This document shows, in pieces, positions 8,366-17,444 of a stretch of 56,732 nt of DNA. This DNA is from an uncultured Flavobacteriales bacterium (GTDB lineage Bacteria > Bacteroidota > Bacteroidia > Flavobacteriales > Flavobacteriaceae), in the NCBI GenBank assembly GCA_913063255.1, contig CAJXYJ010000004.1, positions 1 through 56,732 on the forward strand, in the 5' to 3' direction. Position 1 is the first letter of the stretch. Each line of letters begins with the position of its first letter. Below the pieces are notes generated by a model. The model was given only the letters and a program-made list of their open reading frames with translations. It was not told where the DNA came from and made no database searches. Both the position numbers and the translations under genes were made by a program.

Positions 8366-9442
8366 ATGCAAAGCAATTTTTTAGCAAAACTACTTACAAT
8401 CGTACTATTCGTTTTTAGCATGAATGTTCAAGCACAACATGAAGAACATGAAGGAACGCCAGAGGAAGTAAGTTTAAAAACAAAAATCAAAGAAAGTATC
8501 AATCATCACCTGTTAGATTCTCATGATTTTACATTCTTTAGTGATAGTGAAACAGGAAAGCATTACGGCTTTTCACTTCCAGTAATTTTATGGGACGAAG
8601 GGATTCAATTATTTTCTTCTTCTAAATTTCATCACGGGGAAACTGTAGCTGAAAATAACGGAAATTATTACAAGCTTTATCACAACAAAATTTATAGAAC
8701 AGATGCTGAAGGAACCATCACATTAGATGACCATCATCACCCAACCCAAGTAAAACCATTAGACTTTTCTATTACAAAAAGTGTTTTAATGATTATTGTA
8801 ACGGGTCTATTAATGTTTTTAGCTTTTGCAGGTATGGCAAAATCCTTTAAAAAAGGACCAATTGTAACTGGAGCTGGAAGATTCTTAGAGCCTATCATTA
8901 TTTATATAAGAGATGAAATTGCAATACCAAATATTGGTATTAATAAGTATAAAAAATACATGCCTTATTTATTAACCGTATTCTTTTTTGTATGGTTTTT
9001 AAATTTATTTGGCTTAACCCCTCTAGGAGTAAATGTAACAGGGAATATCGCTATCACTTTTGCATTAGCATTAATTACCTTTATAATTACTCAATTTTCA
9101 GGGAATAAAAATTATTGGAAACATATTTTCTGGATGCCAGGAGTACCGGTACCAATGAAAATTATTTTAGCTCCTATCGAATTGTTAGGGGTAATTATTA
9201 AGCCTTTTGCTTTAATGATTCGTTTGTATGCGAACATTATGGCAGGACATATTGTGTTAATGAGTTTGATAGGTTTAATATTTGTATTTCAAAATTGGGT
9301 TGGTAGTAGTTTAACCTTTGTGTTATCATTTGCCATTTCATTAATTGAATTATTAGTAGCTTTATTACAAGCATATATCTTCACTATGTTATCCGCCTTA
9401 TATTTTGGCTTTGCAGTGGAAGAGCATGATGAAGCACATTAG
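8366..9442 (+). CDS. atpB: F-type ATP synthase subunit a
   Basis: A 358-residue Fo subunit a. It begins with a cleavable signal peptide (hydrophobic residues 6-22, ending VQAQ), then a histidine-rich periplasmic extension of about 110 residues, as is usual in Bacteroidota. The membrane domain follows from about residue 130. The essential arginine of the proton half-channels is in FALMIRLYANIMAGH (about residues 285-299). I chose the ATG at 8366 over an in-frame TTG three codons upstream because it gives the typical signal peptide start. First gene after the -7 box at 8324. Confidence 0.95.
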   Translation: MQSNFLAKLLTIVLFVFSMNVQAQHEEHEGTPEEVSLKTKIKESINHHLLDSHDFTFFSDSETGKHYGFSLPVILWDEGIQLFSSSKFHHGETVAENNGNYYKLYHNKIYRTDAEGTITLDDHHHPTQVKPLDFSITKSVLMIIVTGLLMFLAFAGMAKSFKKGPIVTGAGRFLEPIIIYIRDEIAIPNIGINKYKKYMPYLLTVFFFVWFLNLFGLTPLGVNVTGNIAITFALALITFIITQFSGNKNYWKHIFWMPGVPVPMKIILAPIELLGVIIKPFALMIRLYANIMAGHIVLMSLIGLIFVFQNWVGSSLTFVLSFAISLIELLVALLQAYIFTMLSALYFGFAVEEHDEAH

Positions 9443-9498
9443 GTTACAAAGCGTAGCCAAAGTAAATTTGAATGTTTAATTTTAAATAAATATATATT

Positions 9499-9690
9499 AT
9501 GGAGATCCCAGCTATTGTAGGTGCAGGTTTAGTAGTAATTGGTGCCGGAATCGGTATTGGTAGAATTGGTGGTTCAGCAATGGACGCTATTGCTCGTCAG
9601 CCAGAAGCTTACGGAAAGATTCAAACAGCAATGCTAATTGCAGCTGCGCTTATTGAAGGTATTGGATTTGCTGCTTTATTTGCAGTATAA
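9499..9690 (+). CDS. atpE: F-type ATP synthase subunit c
   Basis: A 63-residue proteolipid that forms the rotating c-ring. Two hydrophobic helices flank the polar loop R33-Q34-P35, and the ion-carrying carboxylate is E53 in the second helix. The first helix has the glycine-rich GAGIGIGRIGG packing motif. The residue after E53 is Gly rather than Ser/Thr and there is no Gln partner in helix one, which argues for proton rather than sodium coupling (inference). A strong hairpin follows the stop codon. Confidence 0.96.
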   Translation: MEIPAIVGAGLVVIGAGIGIGRIGGSAMDAIARQPEAYGKIQTAMLIAAALIEGIGFAALFAV

Positions 9691-9698
9691 CAAAACCC

Positions 9699-9735
9699 AA
9701 ACAACAACTGTAACGATTGGTTGCAGTTGTTGTTT
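9699..9735 (+). promoter_or_regulatory. intercistronic stem-loop between atpE and atpF
   Basis: A perfect 12-base-pair inverted repeat, AAACAACAACTG (9699-9710) against CAGTTGTTGTTT (9724-9735). The loop can pair further (T-G wobble, then AAC with GTT), leaving five unpaired bases. It follows the atpE stop by 8 bases and is followed by AATTAAAATTAAAAATTT rather than a pure U-tract. It could act as a partial terminator or an mRNA stabiliser raising c-subunit output over the other subunits. Confidence 0.7.
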
Positions 9736-9768
9736 AATTAAAATTAAAAATTTATTTAAATTATAAGT

Positions 9769-10269
9769 ATGGATAAGTTAATTAACGATTTCTCTTTTGG
9801 ACTTTTTTTCTGGCAAATGACACTTTTCTTGTTATTGCTATTATTATTAAAAAAGTTTGCTTGGAAGCCAATATTGAATGCTCTTAATGAAAGAGAAGAA
9901 GGTATTAAAAATGCATTAGATGCTGCTGAAAACGCGAAGAAAGAAATGGAATCTCTTAATGCAGATAATGAGCGTATTTTAAAAGAAGCTCGTGCAGAAA
10001 GAGAAAACCTTATTAAAGAAGCTCGTGAAATTAAAACGAAGATGATAACTGACGCAAAAGATGAGGCAAAAGCAATAGCTGAAGATATGATTACTCAAGC
10101 GCAAGAAGCAATTGAGAATGAAAAGAAATCTGCTATGACCGATTTAAAAAATCAAGTTGCATCGTTATCTATCGAGATCGCTGAAAAAGTAGTTAAAGAA
10201 GAACTTTCTAACAAAGACAAGCAATTAAAATTGGTTGAAACGATGTTAGATGACGCTACCTTAAATTAG
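9769..10269 (+). CDS. atpF: F-type ATP synthase subunit b
   Basis: A 166-residue Fo stator subunit. One membrane helix near the N-terminus (about residues 8-27) precedes a long charged alpha-helical coiled coil rich in Ala, Glu and Lys that reaches F1. Length is typical. It lies after the atpE hairpin and 12 bases before atpH. Confidence 0.95.
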   Translation: MDKLINDFSFGLFFWQMTLFLLLLLLLKKFAWKPILNALNEREEGIKNALDAAENAKKEMESLNADNERILKEARAERENLIKEAREIKTKMITDAKDEAKAIAEDMITQAQEAIENEKKSAMTDLKNQVASLSIEIAEKVVKEELSNKDKQLKLVETMLDDATLN

Positions 10270-10281
10270 AGATAAATAATT

Positions 10282-10824
10282 ATGAGCGGAAGCAGAGCAG
10301 CCATACGATACGCAAAAGCAGTTTTACTGCAAGCTAACGAAACAAATATTGCAAACCTTGTGTTTGATGATATGCAGATTATTCAAGCTACCATTAAAGC
10401 AAGTAATGATTTACAAGCAGTACTTAATAGTCCTGTTGTTAATGTAAATGATAAAAAAAATGCCTTGCTTGCAATTTTCGAACATCAATCTGACATTACT
10501 AAATCATTAATTAATGTATTGGTAGAAAACAAACGAACCAATTTGTTGGAAGAAGTTTCTATTAAATATATCGAATTATACAACGAAGCTCAAGGAGTAA
10601 AAGTAGCTCAAGTAACAACAGCAGTTGCACTTACTGATGCGCTTACTGAAAAAATACTTTCCAAAGTAAAAGAACTTACAGGAAGTGATAAAGTTACTAT
10701 AGAAAGCACCATAGACGAATCAATAATTGGAGGGTTTATTCTTAGAATAGGCGACCTTCAATACAATGCAAGTATTTCAAATAATCTTGCAAGAATAAAA
10801 AGAGAATTTAGTAAAAGTATATAA
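10282..10824 (+). CDS. atpH: F-type ATP synthase subunit delta
   Basis: A 180-residue F1 subunit delta (OSCP type), the link between the b stator and the alpha/beta head. The N-terminal six-helix domain starts with RAAIRYAKAVL and the C-terminal part has the family signature IDESIIGGFILRIGD (about residues 143-157). Position between atpF and atpA is canonical. Confidence 0.95.
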   Translation: MSGSRAAIRYAKAVLLQANETNIANLVFDDMQIIQATIKASNDLQAVLNSPVVNVNDKKNALLAIFEHQSDITKSLINVLVENKRTNLLEEVSIKYIELYNEAQGVKVAQVTTAVALTDALTEKILSKVKELTGSDKVTIESTIDESIIGGFILRIGDLQYNASISNNLARIKREFSKSI

Positions 10825-10861
10825 ATAAATTTCAGATTCATATCTGAATAATATAATTAAT

Positions 10862-12439
10862 ATGGCAGAAGTTAATCCAGCTGAAGTATCAGCAATATTA
10901 AAACAACAATTATCTGGTTTTGAATCCACTGCTTCATTAGATGAAGTAGGAAGTGTTTTAACAGTAGGTGATGGTATTGCACGTGTATACGGGCTTTCTA
11001 ATGTACAGTACGGTGAATTAGTTGAATTCGATAATGGTTTAGAGGGTATTGTACTAAACCTAGAAGAAGATAATGTAGGGGTTGTATTATTAGGTCATTC
11101 TAGTAATATAGTGGAAGGTTCTACTGTAAAACGTACCCAACGTATTGCTTCTATTAATGTAGGAGAAGATATTGTTGGTCGTGTTGTAAACACATTAGGA
11201 GAACCTATAGATGGTAAAGGAGCAATTACGGGTGAAACTGTTGAAATGCCACTTGAACGTATTGCACCTGGTGTAATATATCGTGAACCAGTAACAGAAC
11301 CATTACAAACAGGAATAAAAGCAATTGATGCTATGATTCCAGTTGGTAGAGGTCAGCGTGAATTGGTTATTGGTGACCGTCAAACAGGAAAAACTACCGT
11401 TTGTATTGACACCATATTAAATCAAAAAGAATTTTACGATGCTGGAGAACCAGTATATTGTATCTATGTTGCCATTGGCCAAAAGGCTTCAACGGTAGCA
11501 AATATTGCAAAAGTTTTGGAAGATAAAGGTGCAATGGCGTATACTACTATCGTTGCTGCAAATGCATCAGATCCAGCTCCAATGCAAGTTTACGCTCCAT
11601 TTGCAGGTGCTGCAATTGGGGAATACTTTAGAGATACAGGTCGTCCTGCTTTAATTATTTATGATGATTTATCTAAGCAAGCAGTAGCATACCGTGAGGT
11701 ATCTTTATTATTACGTCGCCCACCGGGACGTGAAGCATATCCTGGAGATGTTTTTTACCTTCACTCAAGATTATTAGAGCGTTCGGCAAAAATTATTAAT
11801 AACGACGAAATCGCAAAAACAATGAATGACCTTCCTGCATCTTTAAAAGATAAAGTTAAAGGAGGTGGATCATTAACTGCATTGCCGATTATTGAAACAC
11901 AAGCGGGTGATGTATCTGCTTATATTCCAACCAATGTAATTTCTATTACAGATGGTCAAATATTCTTAGATGGGGATTTATTTAACTCTGGTGTTCGTCC
12001 AGCAATTAACGTAGGTATTTCAGTATCTCGTGTAGGTGGAAATGCACAGGTTAAATCGATGAAGAAAGTTTCTGGAACATTAAAATTAGATCAAGCTCAA
12101 TTCCGTGAATTAGAAGCTTTTGCTAAATTTGGTTCTGACCTTGATGCAGCGACACTTAATGTAATTGAAAAAGGAAAACGTAACGTTGAAATCCTTAAAC
12201 AAGCACAAAACGATCCTTTTACAGTAGAAGATCAAATTGCAATTATTTATGCAGGATCTAAGAACTTATTAAAAGCTGTTCCTGTAAATAAAATTAAAGA
12301 ATTTGAAAGAGATTTTATCGAATTCTTGAATGCAAAACATAGAGATACTTTAAATACATTAAAAGCTGGAAAATTAACCGATGAGGTGATTGAAGTTTTA
12401 ACTAATGTAGCTAAAGATCTTTCAGCGAAATATAATTAG
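10862..12439 (+). CDS. atpA: F-type ATP synthase subunit alpha
   Basis: A 525-residue F1 alpha subunit. The P-loop GDRQTGKT is at residues 171-178 and the DELSEED-equivalent catalytic-interface region with [20 protein letters not shown] stretches (two parts, about 283-302) carries the arginine finger area. Typical length. Its stop is followed not by atpG but by a 400-base insertion carrying a four-helix-bundle gene. Confidence 0.97.
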   Translation: MAEVNPAEVSAILKQQLSGFESTASLDEVGSVLTVGDGIARVYGLSNVQYGELVEFDNGLEGIVLNLEEDNVGVVLLGHSSNIVEGSTVKRTQRIASINVGEDIVGRVVNTLGEPIDGKGAITGETVEMPLERIAPGVIYREPVTEPLQTGIKAIDAMIPVGRGQRELVIGDRQTGKTTVCIDTILNQKEFYDAGEPVYCIYVAIGQKASTVANIAKVLEDKGAMAYTTIVAANASDPAPMQVYAPFAGAAIGEYFRDTGRPALIIYDDLSKQAVAYREVSLLLRRPPGREAYPGDVFYLHSRLLERSAKIINNDEIAKTMNDLPASLKDKVKGGGSLTALPIIETQAGDVSAYIPTNVISITDGQIFLDGDLFNSGVRPAINVGISVSRVGGNAQVKSMKKVSGTLKLDQAQFRELEAFAKFGSDLDAATLNVIEKGKRNVEILKQAQNDPFTVEDQIAIIYAGSKNLLKAVPVNKIKEFERDFIEFLNAKHRDTLNTLKAGKLTDEVIEVLTNVAKDLSAKYN

Positions 12440-12440
12440 T

Positions 12441-12842
12441 AGTTAAGAGTTAATAGTGTTGAGTGCAGAGTTAAAATAAAATTATGGCTTTTGAAAACAG
12501 TCCAATAAGAATAAAGAGTTTTCAATTTGCGTGTAAAATAGTTTTATACTGTGATCAACTTAAAGTTAATAAGGACTATGAATTAGCTTCGCAACTTTTA
12601 AAAAGCGGAACGAGTATTGGAGCCAATACTAGAGAGGCACAAAGAGGAGTAAGTAAAAAGGATTTTAAAAATAAATTTGGTATTGCACTAAAGGAAGCAG
12701 ATGAAACCAAGTATTGGTTAGAATTATTAAAAGCAACTGGAAGAAAAGTACCTGAAGAATTGATAAATAAGTGCGAGGAGTTAATAAGAATATTAGTAGC
12801 AATCATTAAAAACTCATAATTCCGCACTCATAACTCATAACT
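12441..12842 (+). mobile_element. IVS-like insertion with terminal inverted repeats in the atp operon
   Basis: The segment between atpA and atpG is bounded by imperfect inverted repeats of about 32 bases: 12441-12472 on the left and 12811-12842 on the right (reverse complement). The outer part matches best, AGTTAAGAGTTA against AGTTATGAGTTA (11 of 12); overall about three quarters of positions agree. The repeats enclose a single gene of the 23S rRNA intervening-sequence protein family. In transcripts the ends could pair and put the gene in a large stem-loop, as IVS elements do in 23S rRNA where RNase III excises them. That this happens here is inference. Confidence 0.55.
12484..12819 (+). CDS. 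four-helix bundle protein (23S rRNA intervening sequence / S23 family)
   Basis: A 111-residue all-helical protein of the family first described from intervening sequences in 23S rRNA (often annotated four helix bundle protein or S23). Typical features are the SFQFACKIVLYCDQL first helix, the LLKSGTSIGANTREAQRG motif (about residues 39-56) and the C-terminal CEELIRILVAII helix. The fold is also that of the Avd accessory protein of diversity-generating retroelements, but no reverse transcriptase or template repeat is present. Its biochemical role is unknown. It is co-directional with atpA and atpG, sits between them, and is the only non-ATPase gene after atpB in the operon. Confidence 0.85.
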   Translation: MAFENSPIRIKSFQFACKIVLYCDQLKVNKDYELASQLLKSGTSIGANTREAQRGVSKKDFKNKFGIALKEADETKYWLELLKATGRKVPEELINKCEELIRILVAIIKNS

Positions 12843-12848
12843 TGAAAG

Positions 12849-13715
12849 ATGGCCAATTTAAAAGAAATACGTACTAGAATAGCGTCTGTATCTTCAACGA
12901 TGCAAATTACCAGTGCCATGAAAATGGTATCTGCAGCGAAGTTGAAAAAAGCGCAAGATGCAATTACTACCTTACGTCCTTATGCAGATAAACAAACCGA
13001 GTTACTTCAAAATCTAAGCGCAAGTTTGGATGGTGATATTGGTAGTGATTATACTACACAACGGGAAGTAAATAAAGTTTTATTAGTTGCTATTTCTTCT
13101 AATCGTGGATTAGCGGGAGCATTTAATTCTAATATTGTAAAAGCTTGTAACACTTTAATTGAAGAATCTTATAAAGGGAAACAAGTAGATTTTATTACTT
13201 TAGGTAAAAAAGCAAACGATATACTTATTAAGGACCATACGGTTATTGAAAATAATATTGAAATATTTGATACCCTAACATTTGAGAATAACGCGGTTAT
13301 CGCTCAGAATATGATGGACTTATTTACGGAAGGCACTTACGATAAGATCGTCTTAGTATATAATAAATTTAAAAATGCAGCGACTCAAATAATAATGACA
13401 GAGCCGTTTTTACCTATTGAATCGGTAAGTGATTCTGAAGCTACAACAACTACTGCAGATTATATTTTTGAGCCTTCTAAAGCTAAAATAGTGGAAGAGT
13501 TAATCCCTAAAAGTTTAAAAATGCAATTGTATAAAGCACTTAGAGATTCTTCTGCAAGTGAGCACGGTGCACGTATGACTGCGATGCATAAAGCAACAGA
13601 TAATGCAACCGAACTTAGAGATGAGCTTAACTTACAATACAACAAAGCAAGACAAGCATCTATTACTAATGAAATCTTAGAGATTGTTGGTGGAGCGGAA
13701 GCTTTAGCTGGATAG
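12849..13715 (+). CDS. atpG: F-type ATP synthase subunit gamma
   Basis: A 288-residue F1 central stalk subunit. The N-terminal helix starts NLKEIRTRIASVSSTMQIT and the C-terminal helix includes the signature ALRDSSASEHGARMTAMHKA (about residues 236-255), which together form the rotating coiled coil. It ends the operon: a strong terminator follows. Subunits beta and epsilon (atpD, atpC) are absent, as is usual in Bacteroidota, where they lie elsewhere. Confidence 0.96.
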   Translation: MANLKEIRTRIASVSSTMQITSAMKMVSAAKLKKAQDAITTLRPYADKQTELLQNLSASLDGDIGSDYTTQREVNKVLLVAISSNRGLAGAFNSNIVKACNTLIEESYKGKQVDFITLGKKANDILIKDHTVIENNIEIFDTLTFENNAVIAQNMMDLFTEGTYDKIVLVYNKFKNAATQIIMTEPFLPIESVSDSEATTTTADYIFEPSKAKIVEELIPKSLKMQLYKALRDSSASEHGARMTAMHKATDNATELRDELNLQYNKARQASITNEILEIVGGAEALAG

Positions 13716-13736
13716 ATATACAGATAAAATTATAGC

Positions 13737-13774
13737 AAAAGAGGCTTCTAAATTTTTAGAAGCCTCTTTTTTTT
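13737..13774 (+). terminator. rho-independent terminator of the ATP synthase operon
   Basis: A 16-base perfect inverted repeat (AAAAGAGGCTTCTAAA at 13737-13752 and its complement at 13755-13770) with a GAGGCTTC core, followed by a run of eight T to 13774. It lies 22 bases after the atpG stop. Confidence 0.92.
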
Positions 13775-13872
13775 GTCCTAATTTTCAAAAAAGAATTTAA
13801 TTCAGCTTTCTAAATAAAATTATTAAGCACTGAAATATATTTAGTACCTTTATACAACTCCCCCCATTTGTT

Positions 13873-15390
13873 ATGAAAAAAATCACAATACTATTCTTAT
13901 TATTTATTTCAAGCTATAGTTATAGCCAAGAACTAATGAATTTTTATATTGAGCCTAGTGGGGATAATGAGGTAACATTAGAAACATTAGTTTATAAAAA
14001 TATTTTTTTAGATTTTGAAGGTTCAACTATAAATTATTTAGATAATACCATTACAATATCTTTATGTTATTTTAACACTCCTTTTCAATCAATAACTGTA
14101 GATCCTAAAACTCATATTATTAACCTTCCAACTGGATACAATACTTATACTGTTAATATTGAAGTATTTGGAGAATTTACAGGGCCTTGTTTTACAAATC
14201 TTGTAGATACAGGAACAATTACTTTTGATTACCCTTACAACCCTATAGAAACCACCTATATTCCTGACAATGTATTTGAAGATTATTTAGAAGATTTAGG
14301 TTTTGGGGATGATATTCCCAATAATGACTTGGTTTTTACGCATCGAATTATTAATACTCAAAACCTTTTTTTAAACCATCAAGGTATTATTCCTATATCT
14401 GGAGAAATAGTAAATATGGAGGGGCTACAAGTTTTTACAAAATTAAAAGAATTAAGAGTTGATCATAACCTTATTACTAATTTAGATGTTTCCACTAATA
14501 TTTTGTTGGAAAAGTTTTCTTGCAACGATAACTCGTTAAACACAATAGATATCACAAATAATTTAGTATTAAAAGAATTACATACCAGTTTTACGAATAT
14601 AGCTAATATAGATGTTACAGCTAATACTCTATTAGAAATATTAGATACTAGGAATAGTTTAATGGAAGATATAGATATTAGTCAAAATATTTTATTGATC
14701 TTTTTAGATATGAGTTATAATCAAATAAGCGAGCTAGATGTATCAAATAACCATAATTTAGAGGTTATTTATTTTAATTATAATCAATTAGGTGAGTTAA
14801 ATGTATCAAATAACCATAATTTAAGTGGGCTTTATTGTAATGATAATCAATTATCTTCTCTTAATGCTAATGGTTTAGAAAACCTTCAATATGTAAAGTT
14901 AAACAATAATCAAATTACAACCCTTAATTTTAGTTCAAGCCCTGAATTAGAAAAGCTTTATGTTTATAATAATGACCTTACTTCCTTAAATTTAAAGAGT
15001 GGGAATAATGCAAATCTATTAGAGTTTATAGCTATAGGCAATGATAACTTATATTGTATAGACGTGGATAATCCAGAAGAGTCGCCTTATCCTGGTTGGT
15101 TTGTGGATGATTGGACTATATTTAGTGAAGATTGTAGTTTGGGCACAGAAGATGTTTTAGCAACACAAATTATACTATATCCCAATCCCGCACAAAATAT
15201 TTTAAACCTAGAAAACAGTAGCGGTTATCACATTAATAGTATTAAAACATATGACGTGATGGGGAGGATGGTGTTCAATCTAGATCCTCCAATCCATCTA
15301 ATAGATGTTTCCATTTTAGAGGCTGGATTGTTTTTTGTTTCTATAAAAACAGATCAAGGTGATTTAATTAAAAAGTTTGTAAAAGAATAA
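13873..15390 (+). CDS. secreted leucine-rich repeat protein with T9SS sorting domain
   Basis: A 505-residue secreted protein. It has a signal peptide (residues 1-18, ending SYSQ), a beta-rich N-terminal region, then about ten leucine-rich repeats with a period near 21 residues (residues about 170-400; units such as LDVSNNHNLEVIYFNYNQLG), and a C-terminal type IX sorting domain. That domain begins with the conserved IILYPNPAQNILNLE (about residue 431) and ends in a KKFVKE tail. It should cross the outer membrane by the T9SS that SprE serves. Function is probably adhesive or protein-binding; no catalytic motif is visible. A TACCTTTA near 13844 is a possible -7 box. Confidence 0.88.
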   Translation: MKKITILFLLFISSYSYSQELMNFYIEPSGDNEVTLETLVYKNIFLDFEGSTINYLDNTITISLCYFNTPFQSITVDPKTHIINLPTGYNTYTVNIEVFGEFTGPCFTNLVDTGTITFDYPYNPIETTYIPDNVFEDYLEDLGFGDDIPNNDLVFTHRIINTQNLFLNHQGIIPISGEIVNMEGLQVFTKLKELRVDHNLITNLDVSTNILLEKFSCNDNSLNTIDITNNLVLKELHTSFTNIANIDVTANTLLEILDTRNSLMEDIDISQNILLIFLDMSYNQISELDVSNNHNLEVIYFNYNQLGELNVSNNHNLSGLYCNDNQLSSLNANGLENLQYVKLNNNQITTLNFSSSPELEKLYVYNNDLTSLNLKSGNNANLLEFIAIGNDNLYCIDVDNPEESPYPGWFVDDWTIFSEDCSLGTEDVLATQIILYPNPAQNILNLENSSGYHINSIKTYDVMGRMVFNLDPPIHLIDVSILEAGLFFVSIKTDQGDLIKKFVKE

Positions 15391-15421
15391 CGACCATTTT
15401 ATAGTATATATACTTTTACCT

Positions 15422-15456
15422 AAAAAGCCTTCTGAAGTAGTTTCAGAAGGCTTTTT
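15422..15456. terminator. bidirectional rho-independent terminator
   Basis: Perfect 15-base-pair stem AAAAAGCCTTCTGAA (15422-15436) and its complement (15442-15456) with a five-base loop. Because it starts with A5 and ends with T5 it can terminate both the LRR gene from the left and the convergent CoA-transferase gene, which ends at 15481, from the right. Confidence 0.92.
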
Positions 15457-15480
15457 ATAATTGCTGATAATTATAGTATC

Positions 15481-16752
15481 CTACCTTATTTTTTTATCAA
15501 AATAATCTCTTGCGATATCCTCTCTAAAATTTGGATGCGCAATTTCTGTTAAAGCTTGTACCCGTTGCTTGATGGTTTTACCATATAAATTGGCAACACC
15601 ATATTCGGTAACCACATAATGAATATGTGCTCTAGTAGTTACTACACCTGCGCCAGGCTTTAAGAAAGGAACAATTCTATTTACTCCTTTATTTGTAATC
15701 GAAGGTAAAGCAATAATAGCCTTCCCTCCTTCACTTAAGGATGCGCCTCTAATAAAGTCCATCTGTCCACCTACACCACTATACATATTCATCCCAATAG
15801 AATCTGCACAAACTTGCCCAGTAACATCAATTTCTATAGCTGAATTTATAGCAACCATTCTTGGATTTTGTTTTATGATTCCCACATTATTTACAAAATC
15901 AGCCTCTCGCATTTCAATAAAAGGATTGTCATCTACATAGTCGAACAAGCGTTTGGAACCGATTAAAAATGTAGCCATGGCCCTTCCAGGATTTATTCCT
16001 TTATAATTACCATTAATGACATCTTTTAAAATTAAATCAATCACCCCATCCGAAAACATTTCGGTATGTAAGCCAAGATCTTTATGATTTCCTAAACGAG
16101 ATAAAACCGCATTTGGAATACTTCCTATTCCCATTTGCAAGGTGCTTTTATCCTCTATTAATTCCGCTATAAAATCACCAATTTTCTCTTCACTTTCACT
16201 AGGCGCTACAGGATCATGATAGTGTAAAGGCTCATTTACTTCAACCAAAGTATCAAATTCTGTATAGTGAACGATTCCATCGCCATGGGTTCTTGGCATA
16301 TTAGGATTAACCTGTGCTATTACATGTTTTGCATTAGCGATTGCTGCTAAGGTTGCTGCAACAGTAACACCTAAGGAACAATAGCCATGTTTATCTGGGG
16401 GTGATACTTGTATTAATGCAACATCTAGTGCAATTATATTTCGTTTAAATAATAATGGTAACTCACTTAAAAAAACAGGAGTATAAGACCCATTTCCAGC
16501 TTTTAAGGTATGCCTAACATTAGGACCTATAAAAAAAGAATTTACATGAAAGCTATCCCGATATTTTGGATCTGAATAAGGAGCATCTCCTTCAATATGA
16601 AGGTGACAAACTTCTACATTTCGCAATTCTTCATGTCGTGCAGACATTGCATTTATTAATGACTGCGGTGCCGCTGCTGCTGCCTGAATATAAACACGAT
16701 CATTAGATTTAATGACTTTTACCGCTTCTTCAGGGCTTTTAGAATTATACAT
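15481..16752 (-). CDS. acetyl-CoA hydrolase / 4-hydroxybutyrate CoA-transferase family protein
   Basis: A 423-residue class I CoA-transferase family enzyme. It carries the family motif GIGSIPNAVLSRLGNHKDLG (residues about 217-236) followed by HTEMFSDG, whose Glu is the expected catalytic residue that forms the glutamyl-CoA thioester, and the C-terminal VVTEYGVANLYGKT signature. It would move CoA between acetate or another short acid and an acyl-CoA, in acetate or overflow metabolism; hydrolase and transferase activity cannot be told apart from sequence. A TATCTTTG -7 box is at 16774-16781 with a degenerate TGAC-type palindrome upstream. Confidence 0.85.
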   Translation of the reverse strand: MYNSKSPEEAVKVIKSNDRVYIQAAAAAPQSLINAMSARHEELRNVEVCHLHIEGDAPYSDPKYRDSFHVNSFFIGPNVRHTLKAGNGSYTPVFLSELPLLFKRNIIALDVALIQVSPPDKHGYCSLGVTVAATLAAIANAKHVIAQVNPNMPRTHGDGIVHYTEFDTLVEVNEPLHYHDPVAPSESEEKIGDFIAELIEDKSTLQMGIGSIPNAVLSRLGNHKDLGLHTEMFSDGVIDLILKDVINGNYKGINPGRAMATFLIGSKRLFDYVDDNPFIEMREADFVNNVGIIKQNPRMVAINSAIEIDVTGQVCADSIGMNMYSGVGGQMDFIRGASLSEGGKAIIALPSITNKGVNRIVPFLKPGAGVVTTRAHIHYVVTEYGVANLYGKTIKQRVQALTEIAHPNFREDIARDYFDKKIR

Positions 16753-16773
16753 AATACGATTATTAATTTACCG

Positions 16774-16816
16774 CAAAGATACTATAGCGATAGTTTCTAA
16801 AAACTAGCAATTGTCA
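16774..16816 (-). promoter_or_regulatory. promoter with degenerate TGAC-N4-GTCA site
   Basis: On the minus strand the -7 box TATCTTTG (16774-16781) is preceded, with the palindrome centre 29.5 bp upstream of its first T, by TGACAATTGCTA (16805-16816). One half-site (TGAC) is intact and the other has two mismatches. The spacing equals that of the three better TGAC-type sites in the window, so I list it as a weak candidate. Confidence 0.4.
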
Positions 16817-16875
16817 TATTAACGATATTATTAAGTCAAGGTTTTGTATTTTTATAGGGTATTTAAACCTATTCA

Positions 16876-17391
16876 ATGAAAAGATTAAAATTTATTACCA
16901 GTGTTTTGGGATTGTTTTTTATAATGATTTTATTTTTAAATTGTAATAGTTCAAAAACTAGCAATTCTTCGACTTCATTTACTCAAAACCCTCCATTTAC
17001 AATGGCAGAAGCCTATAGCCAGAAATGGATGGCAGGTGTACAAGGAGGAGGCTCGGGAACAAATATTTATTTAAATATTGAAAATTTGGAACCTGGAACA
17101 TTGATAAATGAAATTTATTTCAGAAAAAAAATAACAAAGGCAAACCCTACTTCGGAAAATCAATATATTGGGTATTTTAAAACCAATGAAAATAATGATG
17201 TCATCATGGATAGCGATCCAAAGAAGGAGGCAAAAGATACGCCACCAAAACCTTTTCCATTTAAATTAGAAGAAAACGAAGCTGTGATAAGTTATATATT
17301 TAAGGGGAAAGAGTATTATTTTAAGGTTTCTAATATCAAGGAAAAAGAAATTTTAGCATATCCACAGAGCAATCCTAATAATGGCAATTAA
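16876..17391 (+). CDS. hypothetical lipoprotein
   Basis: A 171-residue protein with a lipoprotein signal peptide: basic start, hydrophobic residues 7-21, and a cysteine at residue 23 in FLNC. The mature part starts with a Ser/Asn-rich linker, then MAEAYSQKWMAGVQGGGSGTN and a beta-rich domain. I recognise it only as the kind of conserved hypothetical lipoprotein seen in flavobacteria. A TATTTTTA -7-like box lies at 16847-16854. Monocistronic: the flippase gene starts 53 bases later. Confidence 0.7.
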   Translation: MKRLKFITSVLGLFFIMILFLNCNSSKTSNSSTSFTQNPPFTMAEAYSQKWMAGVQGGGSGTNIYLNIENLEPGTLINEIYFRKKITKANPTSENQYIGYFKTNENNDVIMDSDPKKEAKDTPPKPFPFKLEENEAVISYIFKGKEYYFKVSNIKEKEILAYPQSNPNNGN

Positions 17392-17444
17392 TATTGTATC
17401 AGAAATAGAAATACAATACTTTTAAAAAATAAAATTTTAAGGGA

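Noticed and set aside
12441-12842. Diversity-generating retroelement built around the Avd-like four-helix protein
   Set aside because: No reverse transcriptase, template repeat or variable repeat can be seen; the intervening-sequence type is the better match.
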